Below, piece after piece: positions 25,118-34,027 of a stretch of 64,000 nucleotides of DNA. The position numbers and the translations under genes were made by a program. The stretch comes from Microbacterium nymphoidis (GTDB lineage: Bacteria; Actinomycetota; Actinomycetes; Actinomycetales; Microbacteriaceae), in assembly GCF_021044885.1 (NCBI RefSeq), contig NZ_JAJNOD010000001.1, positions 1,798,001-1,862,000 on the forward strand, given 5' to 3'. The notes under the pieces were generated by a model, which searched no databases, was not told where the DNA came from, and was given only the letters and a program-made list of their open reading frames with translations. Each line of letters begins with the position of its first letter. Position 1 is the first letter of the stretch.

Positions 25118-26602
25118 CTACTCCGCCACGGAGCCGCCGCGGCCGATCTGCTCGTACGCCGCCGGGTCGGTGCGCCGGATGCGCAGCGCCCACGCGATCC
25201 CGGCGAATCCGGGCACGATGACGAGCGCGGGCAAGACGAAGGTGGCCGCGGTGGGCTCGTCCTGATCGAGCAGGACGTTGAAGTTCACGAGGATCAGGAC
25301 CAGCACGATGAAGAGCGCCGCCCCCGCCACGACCGGAGCGATGAGGCGGCTTCCCGCACCCACGTCACGCGCGTCCCGGCGGAAGAAGCCGATCACGGCG
25401 AGAGCCACCACGAACATCAGGAGCACGAGCCCCAGCGCTCCGGTGTTCGTCAGCCAGGAGAAGAGCGTCACGACGGGGAAGAGCGGACCCAGCTCCGAAC
25501 CGGCCCCGAAGGCCGCGAACACGAGAACCACGACCACCGCGATCGCGCTCTGGGTAAGAGACCCGGCCCACGGGGCGCCGTGACGACGGCGGAGGGCGGC
25601 GAGGCGCCCGGGAAGCACGCGTTCGCGACCGAGGGAGAAGAGGTACCGCGCCACGGCGTTGTGGAAGGAGACCAGGGCGGCGAACAGGCTCGTGATGAAC
25701 AGCACCGACATGAGATCCACCATCAGGCTGCCGAACTGAGCTCCGATGAACCCGAAGAACAACGGCGGACCCGCCTCCTCCGGTGTGATGCCGCTTCCGG
25801 TGATCTTGTCCGATCCCACGGCGAGCGCGAGTGCCCACGACGAGAGGGCGTAGAACGCCCCGATGATGAGGACGGCGCTGAACGTCGCCCGCGCCACGGT
25901 GCGCTTCGGATCCTTCGCCTCCTCGCCGTAGATGGCGGCCGACTCGAAGCCCATGAAGGCCGCGATGCCGAAGACCAGAACCGCGCCGATCCCCGGCGTG
26001 AACAGTTCCGCGGGCGAGATCGGCCGGGCGGTGAAGCCTTCGGCAGGGTTCGCGAACGCAGCGATGTCGAACACCAGGACGGCCGCGAACTCGAGCAGCA
26101 CGAACAGACCCAGCACGCGCGCCGAGAGGTCGACGCGATTCACGCCCATCACCGCGACGACCGCGATGCACACCAGCACGGGGATCCACCACGGCACGTC
26201 CCAGCCGAGCTTCTCGGCGAGAAGCGTGGAGACCTGAAAGCCGAACATGCCGTATATGCCGATCTGCATGCAGTTGTACGAGACGAGGGCGATGAGCGCA
26301 GCCCCCACGCCGACGGGCCGCCCCAGGCCCTGCGCAGCATAGGCGGAGAAGGCTCCCGCGTTCGTCACGAATCGGCTCATCGCCGCGTACCCGACCGCGA
26401 ACGTCGCGAGGGCGATCGCGAGGACGACGTAGGCGATGGGGATCGCAACCGAGCCGGTCACCGAATACGCGGTCGTCGCTCCCCCGGCGATCACGGTCAG
26501 TGGCGCAGAGGCGGCGATGATCATCATCGTGATCGCGGGCGCGCCCAGGCGACGGCGCGTGGCGGCGGGGGCGGCGGTCAGCAGATCGGGCGAGGCGCTC
26601 AT
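25118..26602 (-). CDS. APC-superfamily amino acid/amine permease
   Basis: A 494-residue, 12-helix APC permease. Helix 1 carries MMIIAASAPLTVIAGGATTAY, the region AAFMGFESAAIYGEEAKDPKRTV is the family signature after helix 6, and the C-terminus is cytoplasmic. ATG 26602 has CTGGAG at five bases; an ATG at 26620 lacks a ribosome site. Divergent TetR, then amine oxidase and aldehyde dehydrogenase genes, make an amine or polyamine the likely substrate. The exact compound is unknown. Confidence 0.88.
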   Translation of the reverse strand: MSASPDLLTAAPAATRRRLGAPAITMMIIAASAPLTVIAGGATTAYSVTGSVAIPIAYVVLAIALATFAVGYAAMSRFVTNAGAFSAYAAQGLGRPVGVGAALIALVSYNCMQIGIYGMFGFQVSTLLAEKLGWDVPWWIPVLVCIAVVAVMGVNRVDLSARVLGLFVLLEFAAVLVFDIAAFANPAEGFTARPISPAELFTPGIGAVLVFGIAAFMGFESAAIYGEEAKDPKRTVARATFSAVLIIGAFYALSSWALALAVGSDKITGSGITPEEAGPPLFFGFIGAQFGSLMVDLMSVLFITSLFAALVSFHNAVARYLFSLGRERVLPGRLAALRRRHGAPWAGSLTQSAIAVVVVLVFAAFGAGSELGPLFPVVTLFSWLTNTGALGLVLLMFVVALAVIGFFRRDARDVGAGSRLIAPVVAGAALFIVLVLILVNFNVLLDQDEPTAATFVLPALVIVPGFAGIAWALRIRRTDPAAYEQIGRGGSVAE

Positions 26603-26734
26603 GGGAACTCCAGTGTTCATCGAGTGCAGGTGGGGTGCCGTCAGTCTCGTGCGCCGCGCACCACGGGCGTTGTCCGTTTCCGCACGGCTGTTGACCACAC
26701 TCGCAGGGTGAGTTCGCGCCCGTAGGGTGATGTC

Positions 26735-27283
26735 GTGGTCAATTCTCCTGGACGTGAAGCCCTGCTGCGCTCGACCATCGCGGTCGTCGCCGATCAGGGG
26801 CTGCGAGCACTCACCTATCGCGCCGTCGCCGCCCATGCGGGGGTCTCCCACGGCCTGGTCCGCCACCATTTCGGCTCCCGTGACCAGCTCATCACGGCGG
26901 CCCTGGAGTACGCGGTGGAGGAGAGCCTGCGTGAGACCAGCATGCGCACGCCCTCGATGACGGCGGCGGAGTTCGCCTCCGGCATCGAGTCGGCCACCGG
27001 CCGGGACATGAGCGTCGAGGCGTTCCAGTACGAACTGCTCCTCGAATCGCGCCGGCGCCCCGAGCTGCGCGAGCACGTCACGCGCTACTACGAGGCGTAC
27101 CGGCGCGCGACCACCGAGCGGATGCACGAGCTCGGCATTCACGACGACGATCTGATCGCCGCGATCTGGTTCGCCCTGGACGGCATGGTGCTCAAGGAGC
27201 TGGTGCTCGGCGAGAGTGCGGACATCGAGCGGGCTCTCGCACGCATCAGACGCCTGATCGCGGAGGTCGCGCGCACCAGCTGA
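26735..27283 (+). CDS. TetR-family repressor of the amine locus
   Basis: A 182-residue TetR regulator. The N-terminal helix-turn-helix is ALTYRAVAAHAGVSHGLVRHHFGSRDQLITAALEY; the rest is an all-helical ligand domain. Translation starts at GTG with TAGGGT (26723-26728) six bases upstream, so it is probably leaderless. It lies between the divergent APC permease gene and the amine oxidase operon, and a 9-bp-arm palindrome in the latter's promoter is a fitting operator. Confidence 0.9.
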   Translation: MVNSPGREALLRSTIAVVADQGLRALTYRAVAAHAGVSHGLVRHHFGSRDQLITAALEYAVEESLRETSMRTPSMTAAEFASGIESATGRDMSVEAFQYELLLESRRRPELREHVTRYYEAYRRATTERMHELGIHDDDLIAAIWFALDGMVLKELVLGESADIERALARIRRLIAEVARTS

Positions 27284-27319
27284 CACCGTCAGAGGCCGTC
27301 GAACGCCCGCGGAAATCGC

Positions 27320-27348
27320 TTGACTATCCATTTGGATAGTCCTAGTCT
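27320..27348 (+). promoter_or_regulatory. Promoter with embedded palindromic operator
   Basis: TTGACT (27320-27325), a 17-base spacer and TAGTCT (27343-27348) form a good sigma-70-type promoter. The spacer and -35 contain GACTATCCA-TT-TGGATAGTC (27322-27341), so a bound repressor would block RNA polymerase. The adjacent TetR protein is the likely ligand. Confidence 0.8.
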
Positions 27349-27383
27349 CGGCTCCACTGAGAACGAACCAAAGGCGGTTTTCC

Positions 27384-28715
27384 ATGCACTCGATGCGCTC
27401 CCCTCACGTCACCATCGTCGGCGCCGGCTTCTCCGGTCTGGTCGCCGCGCGCGAACTGGAGGCGAACGGCGTCGACGTCTCGATCTTCGAGGCTCGCGAT
27501 CGCATCGGCGGCAGGGCCTGGACGGACGAACGCCTGGGACACGCGCTGGAGATGGGCGCCACCTGGGTGCACTGGATGCAGCCGTTCATCTGGACGGAGA
27601 TCGCGCGCTACGACCGCTCGATCCACCCGAGCCCCGTGGCCGACACCGCCTACTGGATCAGCGCCGGTCAGGTGCACTCCGGCACGGAGGCCGAACTGGA
27701 CGCGAAGCTCGAACGCCCTCAGACGGAGATCTTCGCCGGCTCCCGCGAGTTCTTCCCCTTCCCGCACGACCCGCTGCACATCCTCGACAGCGCCGATGCG
27801 GACCTGATCGATCGCTTCCGCGCCGCCGATGAGGGCGGCGTGCTCGACGCGCTCCGCGACGGCGACTTCAGCCAGGAGGAGATCGACCTGGCTGATGCGT
27901 ACTGGTCGGCCGGGTACAACGGCCACACCGCGAGCGCGTCCCCGCTAATGGCCAAGCACTGGGCAGCTCTCAGCGATCACCGGCTCTCCCTGCTGGACGA
28001 GCAGACCCTGCGGTACAAGCTGGTGGGCGGCATGCGCGGCATCTACGAGGCCATCGCCGCCGACCTCCGCGCCCCGATCACGCTGAACACCGCCGTCACC
28101 GCCGTGGCTCACACCGAATCCGGCGCCGCCGTCACCCTCGCCGACGGCACGGTCGTGGACTCCGACGCCGTGATCGTCACGGCACCGCTGGGAGCGCTGG
28201 ACCGCATCGCGTTCGTGCCGGAGCTTCCCGCGGAGGCACGTGCGGTGATCGACGCCGGGTTCAACTCCACGGGTTTCAAGATCTGGATCAAGGTCCGCGG
28301 CCATCACTCCCTGATCGCCTACGCACCCACCGGACACCCCCTGGCCCTGATCCGCAGCGAGTACTTTCTCGACGACGACACCACGATCCTCGTGGGATTC
28401 GGGCCGGACCACTCGCGCATCGACCTGCACGACCCACAGAGCGTGCAGGAGATCATCCGCGCCTGGCGTCCCGATCTGGAGGTGATCGAGACGACCGGTC
28501 ATGACTGGGTGGCCGACCCCTGGTCCGGACAGACCTGGGCAACGCCCCGATCGGGGCAGTTCCTCCATGGCTGGAGCCTGTTCCGGGACACCAGCACGCG
28601 GCTGCGATTCGCCGGAGCCGACTGGGCGTCGGGATGGAACGGCGTGGTGGTGGACGGCGCCATCGAGACCGGCATCACCACAGCCCGGCGACTGCTGGCC
28701 GACCTGAGGCGTTGA
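27384..28715 (+). CDS. Flavin monoamine oxidase
   Basis: A 443-residue FAD amine oxidase that would convert primary amines to aldehydes with release of ammonia and hydrogen peroxide. The FAD-binding start is TIVGAGFSGLVAARELEANG, followed by FEARDRIGGRAWTDE, and the C-terminal FAD contact is LRFAGADWASGWNGVVVDGAIETG. AAAGG precedes the ATG. It is the first gene of an operon with an AraC regulator and an aldehyde dehydrogenase; the latter would oxidise the aldehyde made here. Confidence 0.9.
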   Translation: MHSMRSPHVTIVGAGFSGLVAARELEANGVDVSIFEARDRIGGRAWTDERLGHALEMGATWVHWMQPFIWTEIARYDRSIHPSPVADTAYWISAGQVHSGTEAELDAKLERPQTEIFAGSREFFPFPHDPLHILDSADADLIDRFRAADEGGVLDALRDGDFSQEEIDLADAYWSAGYNGHTASASPLMAKHWAALSDHRLSLLDEQTLRYKLVGGMRGIYEAIAADLRAPITLNTAVTAVAHTESGAAVTLADGTVVDSDAVIVTAPLGALDRIAFVPELPAEARAVIDAGFNSTGFKIWIKVRGHHSLIAYAPTGHPLALIRSEYFLDDDTTILVGFGPDHSRIDLHDPQSVQEIIRAWRPDLEVIETTGHDWVADPWSGQTWATPRSGQFLHGWSLFRDTSTRLRFAGADWASGWNGVVVDGAIETGITTARRLLADLRR

Positions 28716-28719
28716 TCCC

Positions 28720-29691
28720 GTGACCACGACAGTCCGGGAGCCTCTGCTGGACTTCTCCCAGTTCCGCACCGCGGTGAACGACTCCTTCGTCCCGCTGCAG
28801 GTCACCTCCGACCACCCCGACCCGTTCGCGGGCCGTATCCGTCATGCCGAGCGCGATGGCGTCCACCTCTCGCTCGTGGAGGCGACAGCGCACCAGGTGG
28901 AGCGCACACCCGCCCTCATCGCCGCGCAGCAACGGCACTGCGTCAAGGTCGGGATGCAGCTGAACGGGCGCGGAATCCTGGTGCAGGACGGTCGTGAGAC
29001 TCTTCTCGAGCCGGGTTCGCTGAGCATCTACGACACCTCGCGGCCATACTCGCTGGCCTTCGACGGCCCGTTCCGCAACTTCGTGGTGATGATCCCTGCC
29101 GATCGCATCGAACTGCCGCTGGATGCCGTGTCCCACCTCACGGCAGCGCCGCTGCACCGAGCGGGCGGCGCTGCTTCGCTGGTGACCGGCTTCCTTCGCT
29201 CCCTCGCCGCAGACCCCGGGACCATTACGGGTCCGGTCGGCTCGCGCCTCGCCCGCAGCACGGTCGAGCTCATCGTCGCCCTGCTCTCACAGGAACTCGC
29301 CCACGCTCCCGCCGCGGCGGATCCCCGCCGGCAGCTGTTCGAGGAGGTGCTGCTCTACATCGAGGAGCACCTGCGCGAGAGCGATCTGGATCCCGCGCAC
29401 ATCGCCGCGGCGCACTTCATCTCGCCCCGCCTGCTGCACGCCCTCTTCCAGGAGAACGGGCGGAAGGTGAGCACGTGGGTGCGCCGACGCCGTCTCGAGC
29501 AGTGTCGTGTGCGTCTCGCCGACCCCGCGCTGGCACACCGCTCGGTGATGAGCATCGCCACCGACTGGGGCTTCACCGACCCCGCCCACTTCAGCCGCGT
29601 CTACCGTGCGGAATTCGGCTGCTCGCCCAGCAGCACGCGCACGACCGCGATCGACCACCACACGGAGGACACCAGCCATGCACACCTATGA
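28720..29691 (+). CDS. AraC-family regulator of the amine operon
   Basis: A 323-residue activator with an AraC-binding-like N-terminal domain (to about residue 190; HCVKVGMQLNGRGILVQDG) and two C-terminal helix-turn-helix motifs (AHFISPRLLHALFQENGRKVSTWVRRRRLEQ; VMSIATDWGFTDPAHFSRVYRAEFG). It resembles FeaR-type regulators of aromatic amine oxidation. GTG starts four bases after the oxidase stop, and its 3' end overlaps the aldehyde dehydrogenase gene by 14 bases, so all three are coupled. Confidence 0.88.
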   Translation: MTTTVREPLLDFSQFRTAVNDSFVPLQVTSDHPDPFAGRIRHAERDGVHLSLVEATAHQVERTPALIAAQQRHCVKVGMQLNGRGILVQDGRETLLEPGSLSIYDTSRPYSLAFDGPFRNFVVMIPADRIELPLDAVSHLTAAPLHRAGGAASLVTGFLRSLAADPGTITGPVGSRLARSTVELIVALLSQELAHAPAAADPRRQLFEEVLLYIEEHLRESDLDPAHIAAAHFISPRLLHALFQENGRKVSTWVRRRRLEQCRVRLADPALAHRSVMSIATDWGFTDPAHFSRVYRAEFGCSPSSTRTTAIDHHTEDTSHAHL

Positions 29692-31087
29692 CGACCTGCT
29701 TGATGCCGTCGCCTCGGCCCACCACCCCGCGCGCGAGGTTCTCGATCCCGCCACGGGCGAGGTGATCGGCCGCGCTCCCGCCGGCGATGCCTCCCAGCTG
29801 GCACCGGCGATCGAGCGCGCGCGCCGCGCTCAGCCGGCGTGGGCAGCACTGTCCGACGACGACCGATGCGCCACGCTGTCACGAGTAGCGGATGCGGTCG
29901 AGGAGTCGGCCGAAGCGCTGGCCCTCCTGCTCTCCCGCGAGCAGGGGAAGCCGCTGAACGGACCGAACGCCCGCTTCGAGGTGGGCGCGTGCGTGGCCTG
30001 GCTGCGTGCCACCGCTGCGACGCCGCTGCCGGTGGAGACGGTCGTGGACGACGGAGAGACATACGCGGAACTGCATTACCGGCCGATCGGCCTCGTCGGA
30101 GCGATCACACCCTGGAACTGGCCGATGATGATCGCCATCTGGCAGATCGCGCCCGCGCTGCGGATGGGCAATGCGGTGGTCGCCAAGCCGTCGGAGTACA
30201 CCACGCTCAGCGGACTCGCGCTGGCCGCGGTCATGAACGAGGTGCTCCCGGACGGCGTCCTGACGATGATCACCGGCGACGGCGCGGTTGGTGCCGCACT
30301 GGTGGCGGACCCCGCCTTCGGCAAGATCATGTTCACCGGATCCACGGCGACGGGGCAGCGCATCGTGGCGGCGTCCGCGCCGAACCTGACCCGGCTCACC
30401 CTGGAACTCGGGGGAAATGATGCGGGCATCGTACTGCCCGACGTCGACCCACGAGCCATCGCCGAGGACCTGTTCTGGGGCGCGTTCATCAACACCGGTC
30501 AGACGTGCGCCGCCCTGAAACGGCTCTACGTCCACGACGACGTCTACGACGCCGTGGTGGAAGCCCTCCACGAGGTGGCCGCGGGCATGCCGATGGGTGT
30601 GGGAACCGATGAGGCCAACGTTCTCGGGCCACTGCAGAACCGGATGCAGTGGTCGGTGGTCGACCGCCTCGTCGAGGCCGCACGTGACAGCGGAGCACGC
30701 ATCGTGATGGGCGGGGATCCCGACCGGCAGGCACCCGGGAACTTCTACCCGACCACACTGGTCGCCGACATCGCACCCGAGAACCCGCTGGTGCTGGAGG
30801 AGCAGTTCGGCCCGGCACTGCCGATCGTCCGCTATCGCGATGTGGAGGAGGCCATCGCCCTCGCGAACGGGGTGTCGGTGGGCCTCGGCGCATCGGTGTG
30901 GACTGCCGACCGGGATCGGGCGCGGGAGATCGCGAGCCGGCTGCAAGCCGGAACGGTCTGGATCAACTCGCACGGCGGGGTTCACCCGCTCATCCCGTTC
31001 GGCGGGGTGAAGCAGTCGGGGTACGGCCTGGAGTTCGGCGTGGAGGGCCTGAAATCCGTGGCGGTACCGCAGGTGATCAACGGCTGA
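29678..31087 (+). CDS. NAD(P)-dependent aldehyde dehydrogenase
   Basis: A 469-residue ALDH that would oxidise the amine-derived aldehyde to a carboxylic acid. Catalytic Cys277 is in NTGQTCAALKR and the general base Glu243 in LTLELGGND; PWNWPMMIAIWQIAPALRMGN and FTGSTATGQ are the expected nucleotide-site motifs. ATG 29678 lies inside the end of the AraC gene and has GGAGGA nine bases upstream. It is last in the operon and is followed by a strong hairpin. The context (amine oxidase, permease) points to an amino- or phenyl-type aldehyde. Confidence 0.92.
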   Translation: MHTYDDLLDAVASAHHPAREVLDPATGEVIGRAPAGDASQLAPAIERARRAQPAWAALSDDDRCATLSRVADAVEESAEALALLLSREQGKPLNGPNARFEVGACVAWLRATAATPLPVETVVDDGETYAELHYRPIGLVGAITPWNWPMMIAIWQIAPALRMGNAVVAKPSEYTTLSGLALAAVMNEVLPDGVLTMITGDGAVGAALVADPAFGKIMFTGSTATGQRIVAASAPNLTRLTLELGGNDAGIVLPDVDPRAIAEDLFWGAFINTGQTCAALKRLYVHDDVYDAVVEALHEVAAGMPMGVGTDEANVLGPLQNRMQWSVVDRLVEAARDSGARIVMGGDPDRQAPGNFYPTTLVADIAPENPLVLEEQFGPALPIVRYRDVEEAIALANGVSVGLGASVWTADRDRAREIASRLQAGTVWINSHGGVHPLIPFGGVKQSGYGLEFGVEGLKSVAVPQVING

Positions 31088-31097
31088 CACCCGCAGC

Positions 31098-31140
31098 AGG
31101 ACAGGGGATCCCGCCACCCTCGGGCGGGATCCCCTGTCCT
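31098..31140 (+). terminator. Strong intrinsic-type terminator
   Basis: Perfect 18-bp arms (31098-31115 and 31123-31140, beginning AGGACAGGGGATCCCGCC) with a seven-base loop, followed by TCGTTTTCC. It closes the amine operon 11 bases after the dehydrogenase stop. Confidence 0.9.
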
Positions 31141-31168
31141 TCGTTTTCCTCCAGGGCCTTCGCGACCC

Positions 31169-31228
31169 TTGACACCGGCGCGGGACGCCGCCATTCTGTG
31201 AGTGCCGAATTTACTACGTTGTAAATTC
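31169..31228 (+). promoter_or_regulatory. Esterase promoter with LacI-type operator
   Basis: TTGACA (31169-31174), 17 bases, CATTCT (31192-31197), then a dyad GAATTTAC-TACGTT-GTAAATTC (31207-31228) centred on CG. The central CG and the location just after the -10 are typical of LacI-family repression. The same core (ATTTACnACGTTG) recurs before the GH3 gene at 41263. Confidence 0.8.
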
Positions 31229-31254
31229 ATGAGGAACGAGAGGAATCAACGTTG

Positions 31255-33963
31255 ATGAAAACTCGCAGAGACACCGCGAACCGGAGGCGACGAATCGCAG
31301 CCGCGCTCACCGTCGCGGCGGTGAGCTGCGGCGCGCTACTCGTCGCCCAGCCCGCACTCGCTGACACCGACGGCAGCAGCGATCCGTGGATCTCGCAGCC
31401 CGCGGACGGGGTGCACCGTTTCACCGTCCCCCACAGCGCGGTTCTCGCCGCCGTGGGCACCACCCCCGCCACCGTGAGAGTGGAGGGGAACTTCGGACCC
31501 GGCCACGAGATGTCACTGCTGAACCTGGATCGCAGCGGCAACAACTGGGTGGCCAACATCGGCCCGCTCGCGCCCGGCCAGTACTACTTCCAGTACGAGG
31601 CGACTATCGCGGGAAGCGAGACCGAAGTCGGATTCCGCAACCCCGACACCGCGCAGACCGTGACCGCACAGCCGACCTGGAGCACGTTCTTCGTCGAGGG
31701 TGCATCGGCGGCCTGGCAGGCAGACGTCCCCGCCGGCGGTGAACTGACCACATTCACCTACGACAGCGTGGTGCAGGACGGGGAGCGGTCCGCGCAGGTG
31801 TGGACGCCGCCGAGCTACGATCCCGGTCGCGCCGAGCCGTATCCGGTGCTGTACCTGCTGCAGGACAGCGGCCAGGCGTACAGCGAGTGGACCGAGGTGG
31901 GGCGTGCCGCCCAGATCCTGGACAACCTCACCGTGGAGCAGCAGGCGGAGCCGATGATCGTCGTGATGGCCGACGGGACGTCGTCGGATGTGCGCACCGA
32001 GATCCTCGACAGCCTGGTCCCGGCCGTGCAGGACGAGTTCAACGCATCCACCGATGCCGCCGACCGGGCCATCGCAGGCATCGGACGCGGCGCCACGCAG
32101 GCGCTGAGCCTGATGGTGACCGATCCGGGCACCTTCTCGAAGGTCGGGTCCTTCTCCGGGAGTCTCCTGAGCAGCATCAGCGCCTCCCGCGCAGCGCTCA
32201 TCAACGAGGGCACCGATCTGCTGCGTCTGTACGTCGGAAACGTCACCGACCGCTCGTACAACCAGAACGTCGCGCTGGCAGCGAAGCTCGACGCCGCGGG
32301 GGTCGAGTATGAATCGGACGGTTCCGACCCAGCCTCGGGTGATGTCTGGGAGACCTGGCAGCGTGCCCTGCACGACTTCGCGTCGCGCGTGTTCACACCG
32401 GTGGACGAGCACGGCATGAGTGAGGGCCACAGCGCGCTGACGGAGGCTCATTCGCTGCCTGCCCCCGGCACCACCCCCACCCCGTGGATCGAGGAGAACG
32501 GCGTGGTCACGTTCGAGACCGCGGAGTTCGCCACCGCGAAGAACGTGAACGTGTGGGCGAACTGGGGACCGGCCGGCGGCTGGTTGCGCATCCCGATGGT
32601 CCGCGACGGTGACCGCTGGCGGCTCACGGTGGCCGGCCTGGAGGGTGGCTCGTACTACTACCGCCTCACCGGCGACCGCGTGGACCGCAAGGACACCGGC
32701 AACCCCACGGTGGTCAACTCCGAGCCGAACTGGAGCACCTTCTACGTCGACGGCGACACGCTGCGCGCGCAGTTCACACGGGACGTGGCTCCCGAGCTGC
32801 GTGGCGAGGTGACGACGATGAGCTACACCAGCACCGCGAACGCCGAGAGCCGTTCCGCGTACGTCTGGACGCCTCCGGGCTACGACCCCGACCGCGCCGA
32901 GGCCTACCCGGTGCTGTACCTGCAGCATGGCGGCGGGCAGACGTGGAGCGACTGGATCCAGGTGGGCCGCGCGGCCCAGATCCTGGACAACCACTACGCG
33001 CTCGGCAACATCGTGCCCATGGTCGTGGTGATGGCGAACGGCAACGGAGTGGACTTCCCGCGGGAGATCACCGACGCGATCGTCCCCGCTTCACTCGCCG
33101 GGTACAACGTGAGCTCCGACCCGGAGCGACGGGGCATCGCGGGACTCTCCATGGGCTCGGGGCACGCGCTCGGCACCCTGTGGGCGAAGCCGGGTCAGTT
33201 CGCCTACATCGCAGGCTTCTCCGCCTTCAGCGCCCCACCGGCGAACGCCGACGTAGCGGCGATCAATGCCGGCACGAAGCTGCTGTCGATCTACACCGGC
33301 GACATGCAGGACTTCACCTATCAGAACACCCTCACCCTGGTGGATGCCCTGGAGTCGCGGGGCATCGCGCATGAGTTCAACCCGCCGATCCCCGGCCCCC
33401 ACAGCTGGGATGTCTGGCAGAAGGCGCTGATCGACTACCTGCCGAAGCTCTTCACGGCGGACACCAGCTCCGGGATCCCCGTGACGGCGTCCATCGCCGA
33501 GGGCGAGAACGGCGTGCTCGCGCTCACCGTGGCCGACTTCGGCGACGGCGTGGCACTGTCGGCGCCTCAGAACGCCGGTGATCGCCTGCGCCTGACCGGA
33601 GCGCTGCCCGAAGTCGAGGTGACGGACTCGCGGACCGCGCAGCAGGCGGGTCTCGGCGGATGGACCGTTGCCGCACAGGCGCGGGCGTTCACGTCAGCCG
33701 GTCGGACGATCGACGCGGGCCACCTCGGGTGGACACCTCGGGTGCTCACGCCGCGTGACGGTGTGACCGCCGGAGCGCCAGTCGCCTCGGTGCTCGACGG
33801 CGGGCTCGGCCTGGCGACACCGGGTGAACTCGCCAGCGCCAACGCCGCGGGGCGCTTCGGACAGGCCAAGCTCGACGCCGAGCTGAGGCTGGAGGTCCCG
33901 GTCGACGTTCAGCCGGGCCAGTACACCAGCGTCCTGTCCGTTTCCCTGTTCCCGGTCGACTGA
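31255..33963 (+). CDS. Secreted tandem esterase with WxL-like C-terminal domain; first esterase copy lacks its catalytic triad
   Basis: A 902-residue exported protein: signal peptide 1-36 (cleavage ALA-D), then two copies of a CBM48-like plus alpha/beta-hydrolase esterase unit (about 45-385 and 405-725; feruloyl/acetyl-xylan-esterase-like), then a 160-residue beta-rich tail (GGWTV... LGWTPRVLTPRDGV... VLSVSLFPVD) resembling WxL wall-binding domains. In copy 2 the triad is visible: Ser632 (GLSMG), Asp in YTGDMQD and His716 (GPHSWDVW). In copy 1 the matching positions are Gly277 (GIGRG), Asn (GNVTD) and Ala360, so it should be inactive. Start ATG 31255 has GAGAGGA; a TTG directly before is possible. 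Confidence 0.82.
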   Translation: MKTRRDTANRRRRIAAALTVAAVSCGALLVAQPALADTDGSSDPWISQPADGVHRFTVPHSAVLAAVGTTPATVRVEGNFGPGHEMSLLNLDRSGNNWVANIGPLAPGQYYFQYEATIAGSETEVGFRNPDTAQTVTAQPTWSTFFVEGASAAWQADVPAGGELTTFTYDSVVQDGERSAQVWTPPSYDPGRAEPYPVLYLLQDSGQAYSEWTEVGRAAQILDNLTVEQQAEPMIVVMADGTSSDVRTEILDSLVPAVQDEFNASTDAADRAIAGIGRGATQALSLMVTDPGTFSKVGSFSGSLLSSISASRAALINEGTDLLRLYVGNVTDRSYNQNVALAAKLDAAGVEYESDGSDPASGDVWETWQRALHDFASRVFTPVDEHGMSEGHSALTEAHSLPAPGTTPTPWIEENGVVTFETAEFATAKNVNVWANWGPAGGWLRIPMVRDGDRWRLTVAGLEGGSYYYRLTGDRVDRKDTGNPTVVNSEPNWSTFYVDGDTLRAQFTRDVAPELRGEVTTMSYTSTANAESRSAYVWTPPGYDPDRAEAYPVLYLQHGGGQTWSDWIQVGRAAQILDNHYALGNIVPMVVVMANGNGVDFPREITDAIVPASLAGYNVSSDPERRGIAGLSMGSGHALGTLWAKPGQFAYIAGFSAFSAPPANADVAAINAGTKLLSIYTGDMQDFTYQNTLTLVDALESRGIAHEFNPPIPGPHSWDVWQKALIDYLPKLFTADTSSGIPVTASIAEGENGVLALTVADFGDGVALSAPQNAGDRLRLTGALPEVEVTDSRTAQQAGLGGWTVAAQARAFTSAGRTIDAGHLGWTPRVLTPRDGVTAGAPVASVLDGGLGLATPGELASANAAGRFGQAKLDAELRLEVPVDVQPGQYTSVLSVSLFPVD

Positions 33964-33979
33964 CCGCGAACCCGACAAC

Positions 33980-34015
33980 GCGCGGCCGATCGGTCCCCAC
34001 ACCGATCGGCCGCGC
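33980..34015 (+). terminator. 15-bp perfect hairpin between esterase and DUF916 genes
   Basis: Arms 33980-33994 and 34001-34015 (GCGCGGCCGATCGGT) with loop CCCCAC. It lies 16 bases after the esterase stop and just before the ribosome site (GGGGAG) of the next gene, so it may reduce, rather than abolish, read-through, or stabilise the esterase mRNA. Confidence 0.7.
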
Positions 34016-34027
34016 CGGGGAGTTCCC

